Below the pieces are notes generated by a model. The model had not been told where the DNA came from. It made no database searches and saw nothing but the letters and a program-made list of their open reading frames with translations. The position numbers and the translations under genes are program-made. From Paguma larvata (taxonomy: Eukaryota; Chordata; Mammalia; Carnivora; Viverridae), in contig CM057830.1 of the NCBI GenBank assembly GCA_030068075.1, positions 20,492,247 to 20,556,246 on the forward strand: a stretch of 64,000 bases of DNA. The letters run 5' to 3'. This document shows, in pieces, positions 48,560-59,316 of this stretch (positions within the stretch are counted from its first letter, which is position 1; the number at the start of each line of letters is the position of its first letter).

Positions 48560-48673
48560 CATTTTATTTTTTTAATTTATTTTAAGTAATCTCTGTACTC
48601 AACATGGAGCTCAAACTCAGGACACCAAGATCAAAAACAGCATGCTTTTCTGACTGAGCCAGCCAGGCACCCC
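48560..48673 (-). mobile_element. Carnivoran SINE, short form
   Basis: 'tttaatttattttaagtaatctctgtactcaacatggagctc' then 'ctgactgagccagccaggcacccc'. TSD not clear. Confidence 0.9.
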
Positions 48674-48808
48674 TTACAAAATCTTGAATTGAAAAATGAA
48701 TCTTCATGGAACACTGGGAAACAATATGATCTACCATGGTTGGTCCATATACTCTTTGTTTTTAGTAGTAGTTACATTTATTATTTTAGAATTAAATATC
48801 TCAAACAA

Positions 48809-49013
48809 GGGGCATCTGGGTGGCTCAGTCAGTTATATGTCCAACTCTTAATCTTGGTTCAGACCATGATCTCACAGTTGGCGAGTTCGAGTCCCGCATT
48901 GGACTCAGCACTGTCAGCGTGGAGCCTGTTTGGGATTCTGTCTCTCCCTCCCTCTGCCCCTTCCCTGCTTGCATTCCCACTCTCTCTCTCAAAATAAATA
49001 AACAAAGTTGAAA
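48809..49013 (+). mobile_element. Carnivoran SINE, long form
   Basis: 'ggggcatctgggtggctcag' start and 'gagttcgagtcccgcattgg' B-box region. TSD aaatatctcaaacaa against aaatatttctaaaaaa. Confidence 0.94.
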
Positions 49014-49249
49014 AAATATTTCTAAAAAAACCACCAACTATTTATGTAATTGTCTATGCTCTCCCATTTCTATAATATACATAGCATGTGTTATACATAT
49101 ATACAACACATAAAAACTGTAGAGTTTACTCCTTTTTTAACTTAGAAACTTACATTTGCATACATTTAACATTTTTAACAGTGACCTAGTGACTGTTCAC
49201 AAATTCAATATAATTTGTTTAGTCATTCCTAAAATTTTGAATTTTTGTA

Positions 49250-49440
49250 TGAAGTTTTTTAAAAATTTACATCCAAGTTAGTTAGCATACAGTGCAACGA
49301 TCATTTCAAGAGTAGATTCCTTAATGCCCCTTACCCATTTAACTCATCCCCCCTCCCACAAGCCCTCCTGTAAACCTCTGTTTGTTCTCCATATTTAAGA
49401 GTCTCCTATGTTTTTGTCCTCCTCCCTGTTTTTATATTAT
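49250..49440 (-). mobile_element. Felid-type L1, 3' UTR only (5'-truncated)
   Basis: Antisense of a young L1 3' end ('acatccaagttagttagcatacagtgcaacgatcatttc', 'ccccttacccatttaactcatccccc'). TSD of 19 bp with one mismatch: aaaattttgaatttttgta (49231-49249) and aaaattttgaatttttata (49441-49459). Confidence 0.93.
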
Positions 49441-49499
49441 AAAATTTTGAATTTTTATAAGCTAATGAAAAATTAAATCACCAGCATTTAAGAGAGGTG

Positions 49500-50631
49500 A
49501 TAAGATTTTTCTCTAAGATTCTCTACCACCTTTTTCTGTCTCCTTTGCTGGCTGGTACTTCTCTCCTTTAACTCCTCCAAACACCGGAGTGCCCTAGAAT
49601 TCAGTTCTGTGACCACTTATATTTTCACTCTACTTGTATTATTTTGATCATCTCACATAGTCACAAAGCCTCAAATGCATCTATATTCTGATGACTACCA
49701 AATGTATATCTCCGGCCCATACCTCTTGTCTGACTTCTAGACTACTCAATACTCACTTCTCTGTCTGATATCTCAAGTATAATATGTCCAAAATGGAGAC
49801 TTTCTTATTTCTCCCCATATCTGCACTCCTTTCAGTTTTCCCTATGTTAGTACATGATAGCCATATCCTTATTGTTTTTCAATCCAAAATATTTGAGATC
49901 ATCCTTGCTTCCTCTCAATCTCACAACTCACATCCAGCTTGTCTTTTTTTATCATCTCTACCTTGAAAGTATACAAAGAATGTAACTGCTTCTCAGGGGT
50001 ATTGTGTAGTTCAATCCCAGGGAGCATGTTAATATGCATGTCATGTAAATGTTGCTCCCCAGAATGGTGCAATGAATGCATAACCATTCATAGAGATTGC
50101 AAGGTGAGTATAACCTATTTTGCAATACGGTGTCTGGGTTCACCACTTCCACTGACATGACTGTGGTCTAAGCAACCATAAGTTGTTGCCTGGAAGACTT
50201 TAATAATGTCCTAAAAGCCTCCAGAAATCCATTCAGGCTCCACTGATAAAATATGCCTCTCATCGTATCATTTCTAGTTTTAGGTTTCTTTCTCATTTCC
50301 TGAATAAGTCTGGCATAGTGGTTCTGCTGTCCTGCCTTCTGAAATGATTACACCCCAAATATCTGTAGAATTTCCTCTCTTAATTTCTTTAGGTCTTATA
50401 TGTGACATGCCACTTGGAGCCTTGTTTCCCATCTTATCTAAAATCTCAGCCCCTTTTCCCCCTTATTGTCTTTACATCTTGTTGAGTTATTGTTACTAAT
50501 TATCTCCCTCTAACATACTATATATTTTATTCCTTTATTATTTTCTCTAACTTCCTAAGATGTAATTTCTGTGAGGGAAGATATTTTTGCCTGTTCTGGT
50601 CACATCCATTTCTATACTATGTAGAAGAGGG
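49500..50631 (+). mobile_element. L2 relic with recognisable reverse transcriptase motif
   Basis: 49530-49610 matches the L2 block ending in 'ggagtgccctagaattcagttctgtg'. At 49685-49715 'attctgatgactaccaaatgtatatc' would translate to YSDDYQMY-like residues, the decayed YADD reverse-transcriptase active site. 'aagatgtaatttctgtgaggg...gtctggca' gives the 3' part, cut by a SINE. Non-functional. Confidence 0.75.
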
Positions 50632-50640
50632 TCTGGCAAA

Positions 50641-50739
50641 GGGGAAATCTGGCTGGCTGAGTTGGTAGAGCATGCAACTCTTGATCTCAGGGTCATAAGT
50701 CCAAGTCCCATGCTGGGCATAGAGATTACTTAAAAAGTA

Positions 50740-50778
<39 letters not shown>

Positions 50779-50779
50779 A
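50641..50779 (+). mobile_element. Carnivoran SINE, short form, with (aaat)n tail
   Basis: 'gaaatctggctggctgagttgg', 'agtccaagtcccatgctggg', 'catagagattacttaaaaag', then about ten AAAT units. TSD tctggcaaa (50632-50640) and tctgctaaa (50780-50788). Confidence 0.93.
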
Positions 50780-50788
50780 TCTGCTAAA

Positions 50789-51817
50789 AATTTTTTTTTA
50801 AAAAAAGCGTCTTGCAGATATTTGGTGTTCAAAAACCATATGTTGAGTTAAAATAACATTTAAAACTTTGTAAATATAATTGAATCTCTATTACATGTAC
50901 CAAAAGGAATCCAAAATGTTATAACCATCCCCTTAGTAACTTGCAATAAAATGATTTAGGTATACAAAGAATGAAATGGGCGTTGAGTTTCCCTTGACTC
51001 CTGGGAAGAAGAATATCAGAGTAACTTGAAAAACAGCATCTATAAAAATGGTATACACATGTATTAGAATGACCATTCCATAATCATATAGGTTCTTCTC
51101 TATCTTCACTCATTCATTCATTTTATTATTCCATAGATTTTTGAAGTGTTTGCTAGAGGGTCAAAGAAAACAAATCAGATGTGTATCCTAAAAAGGACAC
51201 AGACCCATCCATATGGTATAAACATAAAATGAATATTAGTGGGAAAACTTATAGGCAGAAAAGCCACAGTGAACACAATTTCCTATTCTCTCATTATTGT
51301 GGTTCTCATATAGGGGATGTAGCATAAAAAGTGGTCCAACAGAAAGGGAACACCTCCTCCCCCACCCACCACCACCATGTTGCTTGATCTATTTATAGGA
51401 TAAGTACATGAGGGAGAGATTAGCTAGACAATGTGTGATAATGGCAGGTTCTTGTTTGAATAATGGCAGGTTCATGTCATATAGTAAGTCTTAGAGGAGA
51501 CTGCCCTCTTCCAAGCCAGCACTTTGGGTAAAGCAAAAGACAGTGCCATACATGTTTGAAAAAGTGGACACCCACTAGTTTAGGAGGTTGGATAAATGTG
51601 AGCCTTGGCTGAAGTTCTAGTTACATTTCAGAATGGAACTTTCTGAGACTTAGTTTATAGGATTTTAAACGACACAAAACCAATGGCCGGTTGGAAATGA
51701 TGAATTGATTAGTCAAAATTTTTCTTTCAGTGAGATGATCTGTTTTCTCTTTCTACTGGACCCATTAAGATGCAAACAATTTCACCTTGAAGATGATATA
51801 CCAGGACAGTTTATATT
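50789..51817. other. Unassigned sequence
   Basis: A 14-16 bp direct repeat 'ataatggcaggttc' occurs at about 51439-51472. No gene. Confidence 0.4.
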
Positions 51818-51831
51818 AAACATATATATGA

Positions 51832-51987
51832 GGGGCACCTGGGTGGCTCAGTTGGTTGAGCATCAGACTCTTGATTTCAGCTCAGGGCAAGACCTCAGAG
51901 TTTGTGAGGTTCTCTCTCTCCCTCTCTCTGCCCCTCCCACACTCATGTGCACTCTCTTGCTCTCAAAATAAATAAATAAAAAAAGAT
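51832..51987 (+). mobile_element. Carnivoran SINE with internal deletion, exact 14-bp TSD
   Basis: Head is normal, but after 'gacctcagagtttgtgag' it goes directly to 'gttctctctctccctc', losing about 50 bp ('gccccgcg...gcctgcttc' part). Exact TSD aaacatatatatga at 51818-51831 and 51988-52001. Confidence 0.95.
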
Positions 51988-52109
51988 AAACATATATATG
52001 AAAGCGCATATTAGAATGGCTAGTTTATGGTGGACACTCAAACAATTATACACTGATTCTGAATTTGAAACAAAAGAGGTGGGGTTATTAATGAGAGTAT
52101 ACCAAGGAC

Positions 52110-52315
52110 TATTCTACATGATTCCCATATTTTATTTCTTTTATTCCTGACACCAACGCTATGAAATGTCCCCTATTATTCTCCTCCACACTTTACATAT
52201 GGTAAATCTAAGGCTCACAAAATTGTCCCAGATCACAGGTGTTAAGTAAAAAATCATAAACCAAATCCTGGCATGTTTCTTCTGGAATCTGTACTTATAA
52301 CCACGGGGCATGATA
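52110..52315 (-). mobile_element. MIR relic
   Basis: Antisense MIR order on plus: 'caacgctatgaaatg', 'cctattattctcctccacacttta', 'ctaaggctcacaaaattgtcccagatcacagg', 'taaccacggggca'. Confidence 0.75.
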
Positions 52316-53326
52316 TTTCCTACATTCCTTCCATAAATTTTGCACCAAGGTAATATTAAGAAATGTCAAAGAAATCTTTTTTCTTTCTTTCCATGGCAAA
52401 AAAATCTACATTAATTTTGCATTTATGTGAAAAAGAGAGGTGGTTTCTTATGAATTTCATATTTGTACTATCCTGTGCTATTAGTGTGAGGAAAATAGCA
52501 AAGAAATAAGGATCTGCTTCTGCGACTGTAGTAACTTAATTAAAGGAAAGTCATTTAAATTCTTTTTTCCCGTTTTCTATAAAATTGGGGTAAATTGACC
52601 ACTTAACTTCTCAAGGGGAGTGATATTAATGAGTGACTGGCTGTAATAGGATTTGGAAGTTTAGAGGAAAGGCAGTATGCAAGAATGAATCATAAATTGC
52701 TATGGTTAGGAATTTTCATTCTCAGACAGATTTAAAATCCTTTAAGAAGGTGAATGTGCACTGATAAAAAGAGCACAGAAGAAGAAAATGTTATGTCTGG
52801 ACACAGGCAAGGAAAGTATAGGTGTAAAAATGGAAATTGTCACTGTCTTGAGAAACATAATTGTATTTGGGAAGATTTTAATAGCTTAAGAAGAAGTTTA
52901 TTTCTTTTCTACTTTTGCCTTTTGGAGAACAAATTTAGATTACTGACATAATAGTTATAGAATATATCATGGTGTCTGAAGGGGTCATTAAGTCAATACT
53001 ATTTATATCTACACTAACAGACAGATTTCTCATTCTATTTCTACTTGGGTTTAAAGAATTGCTGTGAGAGAAGTTGATTTGGATAGAAGTTATTCAGATC
53101 ATTTATCTGTCTCTCTCCAATTACATGTTTAATTTTTCTAGGCCTCCTTAGTCACTCAAACACTTTGATCATATACGAGATATCTGATTATTTTTTAGCA
53201 GTAGTTATAAAATAAACATGAATCACTATCAAGAGTCTTTTGAGCATTGTTTAGAATGCCATTTTATTAACTTTGTTCTCTGTGTCTCCTTATTGTCTTT
53301 GGGATTCAAATATAAAATTGGTTATC
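52316..53326. other. Unassigned sequence
   Basis: No gene or definite repeat seen. Confidence 0.4.
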
Positions 53327-53331
53327 AGCTC

Positions 53332-53728
53332 TGTTAAAATGAAAACCACAGGCCAAAATGGCATCACTTAGGCCAAGTCATCAAACTGGGGCTTAATACC
53401 TAACTTAATTTCACTTTCAACCTCTCCCAGAAATGTAGTCCTAACCCATCAGTCAGGAACTTTCTGGTGAACACCAATAAGGTAATCTGTCACATGGGCC
53501 CTCTAGATGAGTTAACAATCTACCTACTAAGACATTTTAGTGATGACCCTACCCGAAATACATCTATTTTGTTTATGACTTCCCGGTCTCACCCTTAAAA
53601 ATCTTTTCCTTGTTGTAGCCCTTTGGAACTCCCCTCTACTTGCTACATGGGATGGTGCCTGATTCATAAATCACTTAATAAAGCCAGTTAGGTCTTAAAG
53701 TTTACTCAGTTGAATTTTGTTTTCTAAT
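53332..53728 (+). mobile_element. Solo LTR, ERVL-class type
   Basis: 397 bp starting 'tgttaaaatgaaaaccacagg', with AATAAA at 53677-53682 within 'cacttaataaagccag', ending '...tttctaat' (the canonical CA has decayed). Exact 5-bp target duplication AGCTC at 53327-53331 and 53729-53733. No internal retroviral sequence. Confidence 0.85.
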
Positions 53729-53797
53729 AGCTCAAATGCATTTTAAAAAACGGATTAAAAAATTAACTATTGAGAGTTTCCAATTCACTAAGGTGGT

Positions 53798-54319
53798 TGT
53801 GGCAGGCAGGATAATGCCCTCCAAAGATTTTGATAACCTAATCCCTGGAATTTGAGAATATGATCAATTACATGGCAAAGGAGAATTAAGGTTGCAGATG
53901 GAATTAAAGTCACTAATCAGCTGACTTTCACTTGTGAAGATTATTTTAGATTTTCTGAGTGGACTCAGCATAATACCAATTGTCCTTATAAGTGGAAAAG
54001 GGGAGCAGAAGAGAGAGTACAAGATGTGACAGAATAACAGGTTGGTATGATAGGATTGTTCACTTTGAAGATGGAAGAAGGTCATACGCTAAGTAACGCA
54101 AGAACCTTATAGAAGCTGGAAAAAGTATGAAAATACACTGTCTCCTAGAGCTTCCAGAAAAAAAAAAAATTAATCCTCTCAACTTCATGATTTTAAACCA
54201 ATAAAACTGATAAGACCCGTTTTCAGCTTCTGGCTTTCATAACTGTAAGGTGATAAATTTGTGTTGTTTTCACCCACTAAGTTCATGATAATTTGTTACA
54301 ATAACGATAGTAAACTAAG
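53798..54319 (+). mobile_element. MLT1 (ERVL-MaLR) LTR, near full length
   Basis: Complete MaLR order: 'tgtggcaggcaggataatg', 'acatggcaaaggagaattaaggttgcagatgg', 'ccttataagtggaaaaggggagcagaag', 'gaagctggaaaaagt', 'ataaatttgtgttgtttt...cactaagttcatgataatttgttaca'. Carries its own poly(A)-signal-like AT-rich part near 54250. Orientation plus. Confidence 0.9.
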
Positions 54320-54829
54320 AGTCATTTAGATTTTTTCTATGCTAAAAACATATACAAATAAAATGTTTTAGTTGACTTCACTTGCATCAGAAAACTGTAA
54401 TAACTGCTAACTTTAAGCTTTGTCACTGTTTAATAATTATTTAAATACACTGGTACATTGATTTAAGTAAATTTTATTTCTTTTTTTTGTATATTTTATT
54501 CTTTTAGTATGCTTTAAAACCTATCTATGTACATATTTATTCATGAACTTTGAAGGGGATGTCTGCCATCATCTCAAAGTATTAGCATTGAAATGGATTA
54601 AAGTAATGAGAATAAGAGAAAAAATATATAGTTTATATTCAAAAATGCATATTTAAATATGCAGAGAAGAAAGAGTAGAAAACATGGTGATGGTATAAAC
54701 TGAGAAGTTTCACAGGCTTATGGAATTATGCAAAACGATAGCTTTAAATTTTGGCATTTTTTCAATTGGTACAAAAAATAATTTCTGGATTTATGAGAGT
54801 AAGAAGGCATATTGTTTTTAAATTATTTA
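54320..54829. other. Unassigned AT-rich sequence
   Basis: No gene or definite repeat seen. Confidence 0.4.
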
Positions 54830-55130
54830 TTTGTTCTTATTTATTTTTAATTGAGGTAAAATGAATGTAACATAAAATTTACCATTTTAACTATTGTTAC
54901 ATGTATAGTTCAGTGGCATTAAGTACACATACATTGTTTCGCAATCATCACAACTTCTATTCTATCTTATGAAATTGACTCTATACCCATTAAACAAATT
55001 TTCATTCCTCTTTCACACGAACTCCCTGAACATCACCATTCTACTTTGTCTCTATTAATTTAAGTACTCTAAGTACCTTATATAAGTGGAAACATACAGT
55101 ATTTATCCTTTTTTCAAACCATAATCATGT
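54830..55130 (-). mobile_element. Old L1, 3' UTR fragment
   Basis: Antisense of an L1 3' UTR: 'ttaattgaggtaaaatgaatgtaacataaaatttacc', 'agttcagtggcattaagtacac', 'ctatacccattaaacaa', 'ataagtggaaacatacagtattt'. Ends just left of the TA tract. Confidence 0.8.
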
Positions 55131-55159
55131 GAACCAATCTCTTATAACCAGTAGGATAG

Positions 55160-55160
55160 G

Positions 55161-55193
<33 letters not shown>

Positions 55194-55460
55194 CACATAC
55201 ACATATACATGTACATATACGTGTACATATACATATATATATACACACATATATATACACATATATATACACACATATATATACACATATATATATACAC
55301 ATATATATATACATATATATATATACATATATATATACATATATATATACATATATATATATACATATATATATACATATATATATATATACATATATAT
55401 ATACATATATATATATATACATATATATATACATATATATATATATACATATATATATAT
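55160..55460. repeat. About 300-bp (TA)n/(CATA)n microsatellite
   Basis: Alternating purine-pyrimidine throughout: TA runs of 5-8 units separated by single C substitutions (tatatacatatata), with an internal CA-rich part at 55188-55270. Open frames on both strands come from the repeat and encode only Tyr/Ile/His/Thr/Cys/Val-type residues; they are not genes. Confidence 0.98.
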
Positions 55461-55494
55461 GAATGATTAGTCCTGGAGAACCATGATTAATATA

Positions 55495-56004
55495 CTACAC
55501 AAAACCTGCACGGTAATGTTTACAGAAGCTTAAATCATAAGTTTTCAAAACTTGTATGTAACCAAGATGTCTTTCAACAGGTGAACATATAAACAAACAG
55601 TGGTATGCCCATGTAATGGAATATTACTCAGCGATTAAAAAAAAAAAAAGAAATGAGCTATCAAGCTAACAACATATTGAAAAAACGTTAATTTCATATT
55701 GATAAGTGAAAGAAACCAATCTCAAAAGGCTACATACTGTATGATTCCAACTATATGACCCTGTGAGAAAGAAAAAACTATGGAGACAGTAAAAAGATGA
55801 GTGGTTGCCAGCGGTTGAGGAGAAGAGAGAGGGGAAATGGATACTTGGCGTGCAGGGGATTTTTAAGGCAGTGAAACCATTCTGTATAGAACTAATAGTG
55901 GATGCATTCATTTTGCATTATACATTTCTTGAAATCCATAGAATGTATAAAACAAAGATTGAAACTTAACATAAAGTATGTACTTTACTTAATAATAATG
56001 TATT
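55495..56004 (+). mobile_element. Old L1, ORF2 3' end and 3' UTR, left part
   Basis: 'aatggaatattactcagcgat', 'aatgagctatcaagc', 'ggctacatactgtatgattccaactatatgac', 'gtggttgccagcggttg', 'gtgaaaccattctgtatagaac'. Interrupted at 56004; continues at 56755. Confidence 0.85.
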
Positions 56005-56232
56005 GGTGAGCCTGGGTGGCTCAGTAAGTTAAGCATCCTACTTAGGCTCAGGTCATGATCTCCTAATCTGTGAGTTTAAACCCTACCTTTGGCTCTCCAC
56101 TATCAGCACAGAGCCCTCTTGGGATCCTCTTTCCCACTCTCTCTCTGCCCCACGCCCACTCATGTGGGCACACATGAACACACACATACATGAACACACA
56201 AACACACACATACTCTCTCTGGAAAAAAAAAA
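56005..56232 (+). mobile_element. Carnivoran SINE in L1
   Basis: 'gagcctgggtggctcagtaag' start; an added CA-rich stretch (56168-56213) in the 3' half; A-rich tail. Left flank aataataatgtatt (55991-56004), right flank aataataatgcatc (56233-56246). Confidence 0.93.
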
Positions 56233-56246
56233 AATAATAATGCATC

Positions 56247-56754
56247 AACTGGTCTCCAGGGCAGAACTAAGTAAGATCTCTTGGAATTGTTACTGATGGT
56301 GGCATGGGGTGGATAAGACAGCAGAGGGTCTAAGACCGAGTCTAATGGAAGGTGATAAGGGGGAATATAAAAAGGGAAGTACAGGAAAATTTAGATTTCT
56401 TCACATTTTTATACACGGTCAGTTCAAATCCAAACCTGGGGTTTCTGCTGTGTGTAATGAGGGATGCTGGTACCCTGAAGCAATTTCTCTCACCTTGAAA
56501 ACGCTACGGTGTTGGAGTGATATGTTCACCTATGGAAGTTCCAGAGAGAAGCATCAGGATTTGTCCTATCAGAAGAATAGCAACAGTTAAAGAGCATTTT
56601 TATGTTTTGGTTTGGTTAGGAAAATACAGACATTATATTCAAAACAATGTTCATTCTCATTTTCCTGCATTTTGACCCTTTATATGTGCAATTTTAAAGA
56701 TAAATTGAAATCAATATAAATAAAACTTTGTTATAACTTTGGTATTTAAAAAAT
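56247..56754 (+). pseudogene. Probable retrocopy (processed pseudogene) of an unidentified transcript, 5'-truncated
   Basis: About 508 bp that belongs neither to the SINE before it nor to the L1 around it. It ends like an mRNA: AATAAA at 56719-56724, then about 23 bases and a short A run (56748-56753). The L1 resumes directly after it with ataataatgtatt (56755-56767), identical to 55992-56004, so it lies within a target duplication. One frame is open for about 97 codons (from about 56294 to the stop near 56588, first ATG about 56345), with no stop and no domain I recognise. Poly(A) placement suggests the last exon and 3' UTR of a gene. An alternative is a 3' flank transduced with the SINE. 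Confidence 0.5.
56719..56724 (+). terminator. Poly(A) signal AATAAA of the retrocopy
   Basis: AATAAA followed after about 23 bases by an A run, the normal spacing of cleavage. Supports an origin from a polyadenylated RNA. Confidence 0.6.
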
Positions 56755-56915
56755 ATAATAATGTATTAATATTGACTCATCGATTTTAACAAATAAACCA
56801 CACAAATGTAAGATGTTGATAAGAAGGTAAACTGAGGAAGGTGGGAAGAAGCATAAGGAAATTCTCTGTACTTCCCACTTAATTTTACCATAAACCTAAA
56901 AGCTGTAATCAAAAC
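56755..56915 (+). mobile_element. Old L1, 3' UTR, right part
   Basis: 'tattgactcatcgattttaac', 'gatgttgataagaaggtaaactgaggaagg', 'aaattctctgtacttcccacttaattttacc' complete the L1 that begins at 55495. Confidence 0.75.
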
Positions 56916-56994
56916 AACATGCAATTGACATAAAAATAGACAGAAAGAAATCTTATACATATATGGTCAATTAATTTATAATAAAGGAGCCAAG

Positions 56995-57170
56995 GGGTGC
57001 CTGGGTGGCTCAGTTGGTTAAGCGCCCGACTCTTGATTTCAGCTCAGGTCATAATCCATGAGTCCTGCATTAGGCTCTGCACTGGGTGTGGAGGCTGCTT
57101 AAGATTCTCTCTCTCCCCTTCTCTCTCTACCCCTTTCCTTCTCATGCTCTCTTAAAAAAATCGGGGTGGG
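56995..57170 (+). mobile_element. Carnivoran SINE in L1
   Basis: 'gggtgcctgggtggctcag' head; middle shortened ('gcactgggtgtggaggctgc'); TSD ggagccaag (56986-56994) and ggaggcaag (57171-57179). Confidence 0.93.
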
Positions 57171-57613
57171 GGAGGCAAGAATGTAGTATGAGGAAAAAAG
57201 AGTCTTCAATAAATGGTGTTGGGAAAACTGGACAACCACATAGATAATGAAACTAGACCATCTCACACTATCCACAAAAATGAACTCAAAATGGATTAAA
57301 GACTTGAATGTAAGACTTAAAATCATAACATTCTAAGAAGAAAACATAGGCAACAAGTTCTTTGACATGGTCTTGGCAATGATTTTTGGATTTAACTTCA
57401 AAATAAAAGGCAACAAAAGCAAAAATAAACAAGTAGATTGATATCAAGCTAAAAAGCTTCTTCACAGCAAAGGAAACTATTAACAAAATGAAAAGGGAAC
57501 CCACCAAAAGGGAGAAAATACTTACAAATTATAAAACTGATCAATAGATAAATAAAACTCATACATCTCACTAACAAAAATAATCCAAATCCAATTAATA
57601 AATAGGCAAAGGA

Positions 57614-57829
57614 GGGGTGTCTGAGTGGTTCGGTCAGTTAAGCATCCAACTCTTGTTTTCAGCTCAGTTCATGATCTCATGGTTGTATGAGTTTGAGCCC
57701 CATGTCGGGCTCTATACTGTCAAGGAGGAGCCTCCTCAGGATTCTCTCTCTCTCCCTCTCTCTCTGCCCTTCCCCAAATTGTGCTGTCTCTGTCTCTCTC
57801 AAAATAAATAAATAAACTTTTAAGAAAAC
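57614..57829 (+). mobile_element. Carnivoran SINE in L1
   Basis: 'ggggtgtctgagtggttcgg' head and (aaat)n tail. TSD aggcaaagga (57604-57613) and agggaaagga (57830-57839). Confidence 0.94.
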
Positions 57830-58189
57830 AGGGAAAGGAAGTTAGAAACAAATAAATGGGCAGAAAATCTGAATAGACACTTTTCCAGAAAAGACATCCA
57901 GATGGCCAACAGACACATGAAAGGATGTTCAATGTCACTAGTCCCCAGGGAAATGCAAATCAAAATTACAATGAGATATCACCTCACACATATTAGAATA
58001 TCTATTACCAAAAAGACAAGAAATAATAAGTGTTGGTTATGATATGGAGAAAAGGCAACCTTACACTATCAGTGAGAATGCAAACTGCTGTAGCCACTGT
58101 GGGAAACAATATGGAGGTTCCTCAAAAAATTAATAATAGAATTGTCATATGATTTAGCAAGCCTACTTCTCAATATATACTTGAAGGAA

Positions 58190-58390
58190 AAGAAAAAAGA
58201 CACAGAGAGGGAGGGAGATAAAACATAAGAGACTCTCAAAGACTAAGAACAATCTGAGGGTGAGGGAGGTGAGGGAGGTGAAGGGGGGGGAGAGGGGGTG
58301 ACGGACATTAAAGAGGGCACGCGTTGGGATGAACACTGGGTGTTATATGTAAATCAATTTGAAAATAAAATATTATAATAAAAAAAAAAA
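58190..58390 (+). mobile_element. Young felid L1, 3' UTR only, in older L1
   Basis: 'gacacagagagggagggagataaaac', a G-rich tract (58256-58298) and 'aacactgggtgttatatgtaaatcaatttg' then an AATAAA-type end and poly(A). Truncated in the 3' UTR. Nearly the same sequence recurs in reverse at 59325-59520. Confidence 0.9.
58256..58298 (+). other. G-quadruplex-type motif in L1 3' UTR
   Basis: Four or more GGG runs separated by 3, 6 and 7 bases (GGGtgaGGGaggtgaGGG, then a G8 run and a G5 run). It satisfies the usual G3+N1-7 pattern on plus. Confidence 0.75.
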
Positions 58391-59316
58391 TCACTATCTA
58401 AAGGAGCTATCTGCACTCCCATGTCCACTGCAGCATTATTCACGATAGTAAGGCATGGTAGCAATCAAAGCGTCTGTTAACAGACAAAAGGGTAAAGAAA
58501 ACATGAGACAGATATATATATATACATGTATAGAGATCCGTCTATACACAGATCTGTAATTTGTATTATCGTATATGTAAATATCATTTAGCCATAAAAA
58601 AGAAACAATTCTACCATTTGCAACACGGATGAAACTTGAGGAATTATGCTAAATGAAATAAGTCAGAGACACACTAACACTGTATGGTCTCTTTTAGATG
58701 TGGAATCTAAAAAATTACGTTAATAGAAGTAGAGAACACATTGGCGGTTGCTAGAGTGTTAAGAGTGGGAGAAATAGGTGAGGTTGATAAAAAAAGTACA
58801 AACTTTTAGTTATAAGTAAGTTTGGGGGATATAATATATAACATAGTAACTACAGTTTATAATATCGTATTGTATATTTGAGACTTGCTAAAAGGGTGGA
58901 TTTTAAAAAGTACTCATTACAAGAAAAATAATTATAACTATGTAAGGTAATGATTATCTAACTAACCTTATCATGGTCATCGTTTCTAAATGTACACAAA
59001 ATCCTATCATTATGTTGTACACCTTTAACTTATACAATGTTGTATATGTCAATTATATCTCAATGAAGCAGGAAAAAAATAAAAAACAGAAATTAAAAAA
59101 TTAATTAAGCTTTCATGTAATTTTGACCTTCTAGATCTTGGGCAAAAACTTTATTTATATTTATAGATATTCTTTCTGCTTTCTGCATTCATATACCTTT
59201 GATAGATAAAAATATCTTAAAATTTCAGGAAAATGAGTGTACTTCATATTTAAAATGAAATTCATATTTGAAATGAATTCATATAAAATGAAATTCTGAA
59301 AGAAATTTATTTTCTT

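Larger units (their letters stand above)
56918..59095 (+). mobile_element. L1 (L1MA-like), ORF2 C-terminal part and complete 3' UTR, with three nested insertions
   Basis: Sense L1 from 'taaaaatagacagaaag' through 'cttcaataaatggtgttggg', 'caacaaaagcaaaaataaacaag', 'cacatgaaaggatgttcaatg', 'ggaggttcctcaaaaaatt', 'gcagcattattcacgatag' to the 3' end 'ttgtacacctttaacttatac...caattatatctcaatgaagc'. Interrupted by SINEs at 56995-57170 and 57614-57829 and by a younger L1 3' UTR at about 58190-58390. ORF2 has several stops. Confidence 0.88.

Noticed and set aside
55114..55470. Five overlapping open frames of 93-113 codons rich in Tyr and Ile
   Set aside because: They are translations of the (TA)n/(CATA)n microsatellite in several frames on both strands; no start context, domain or conservation.
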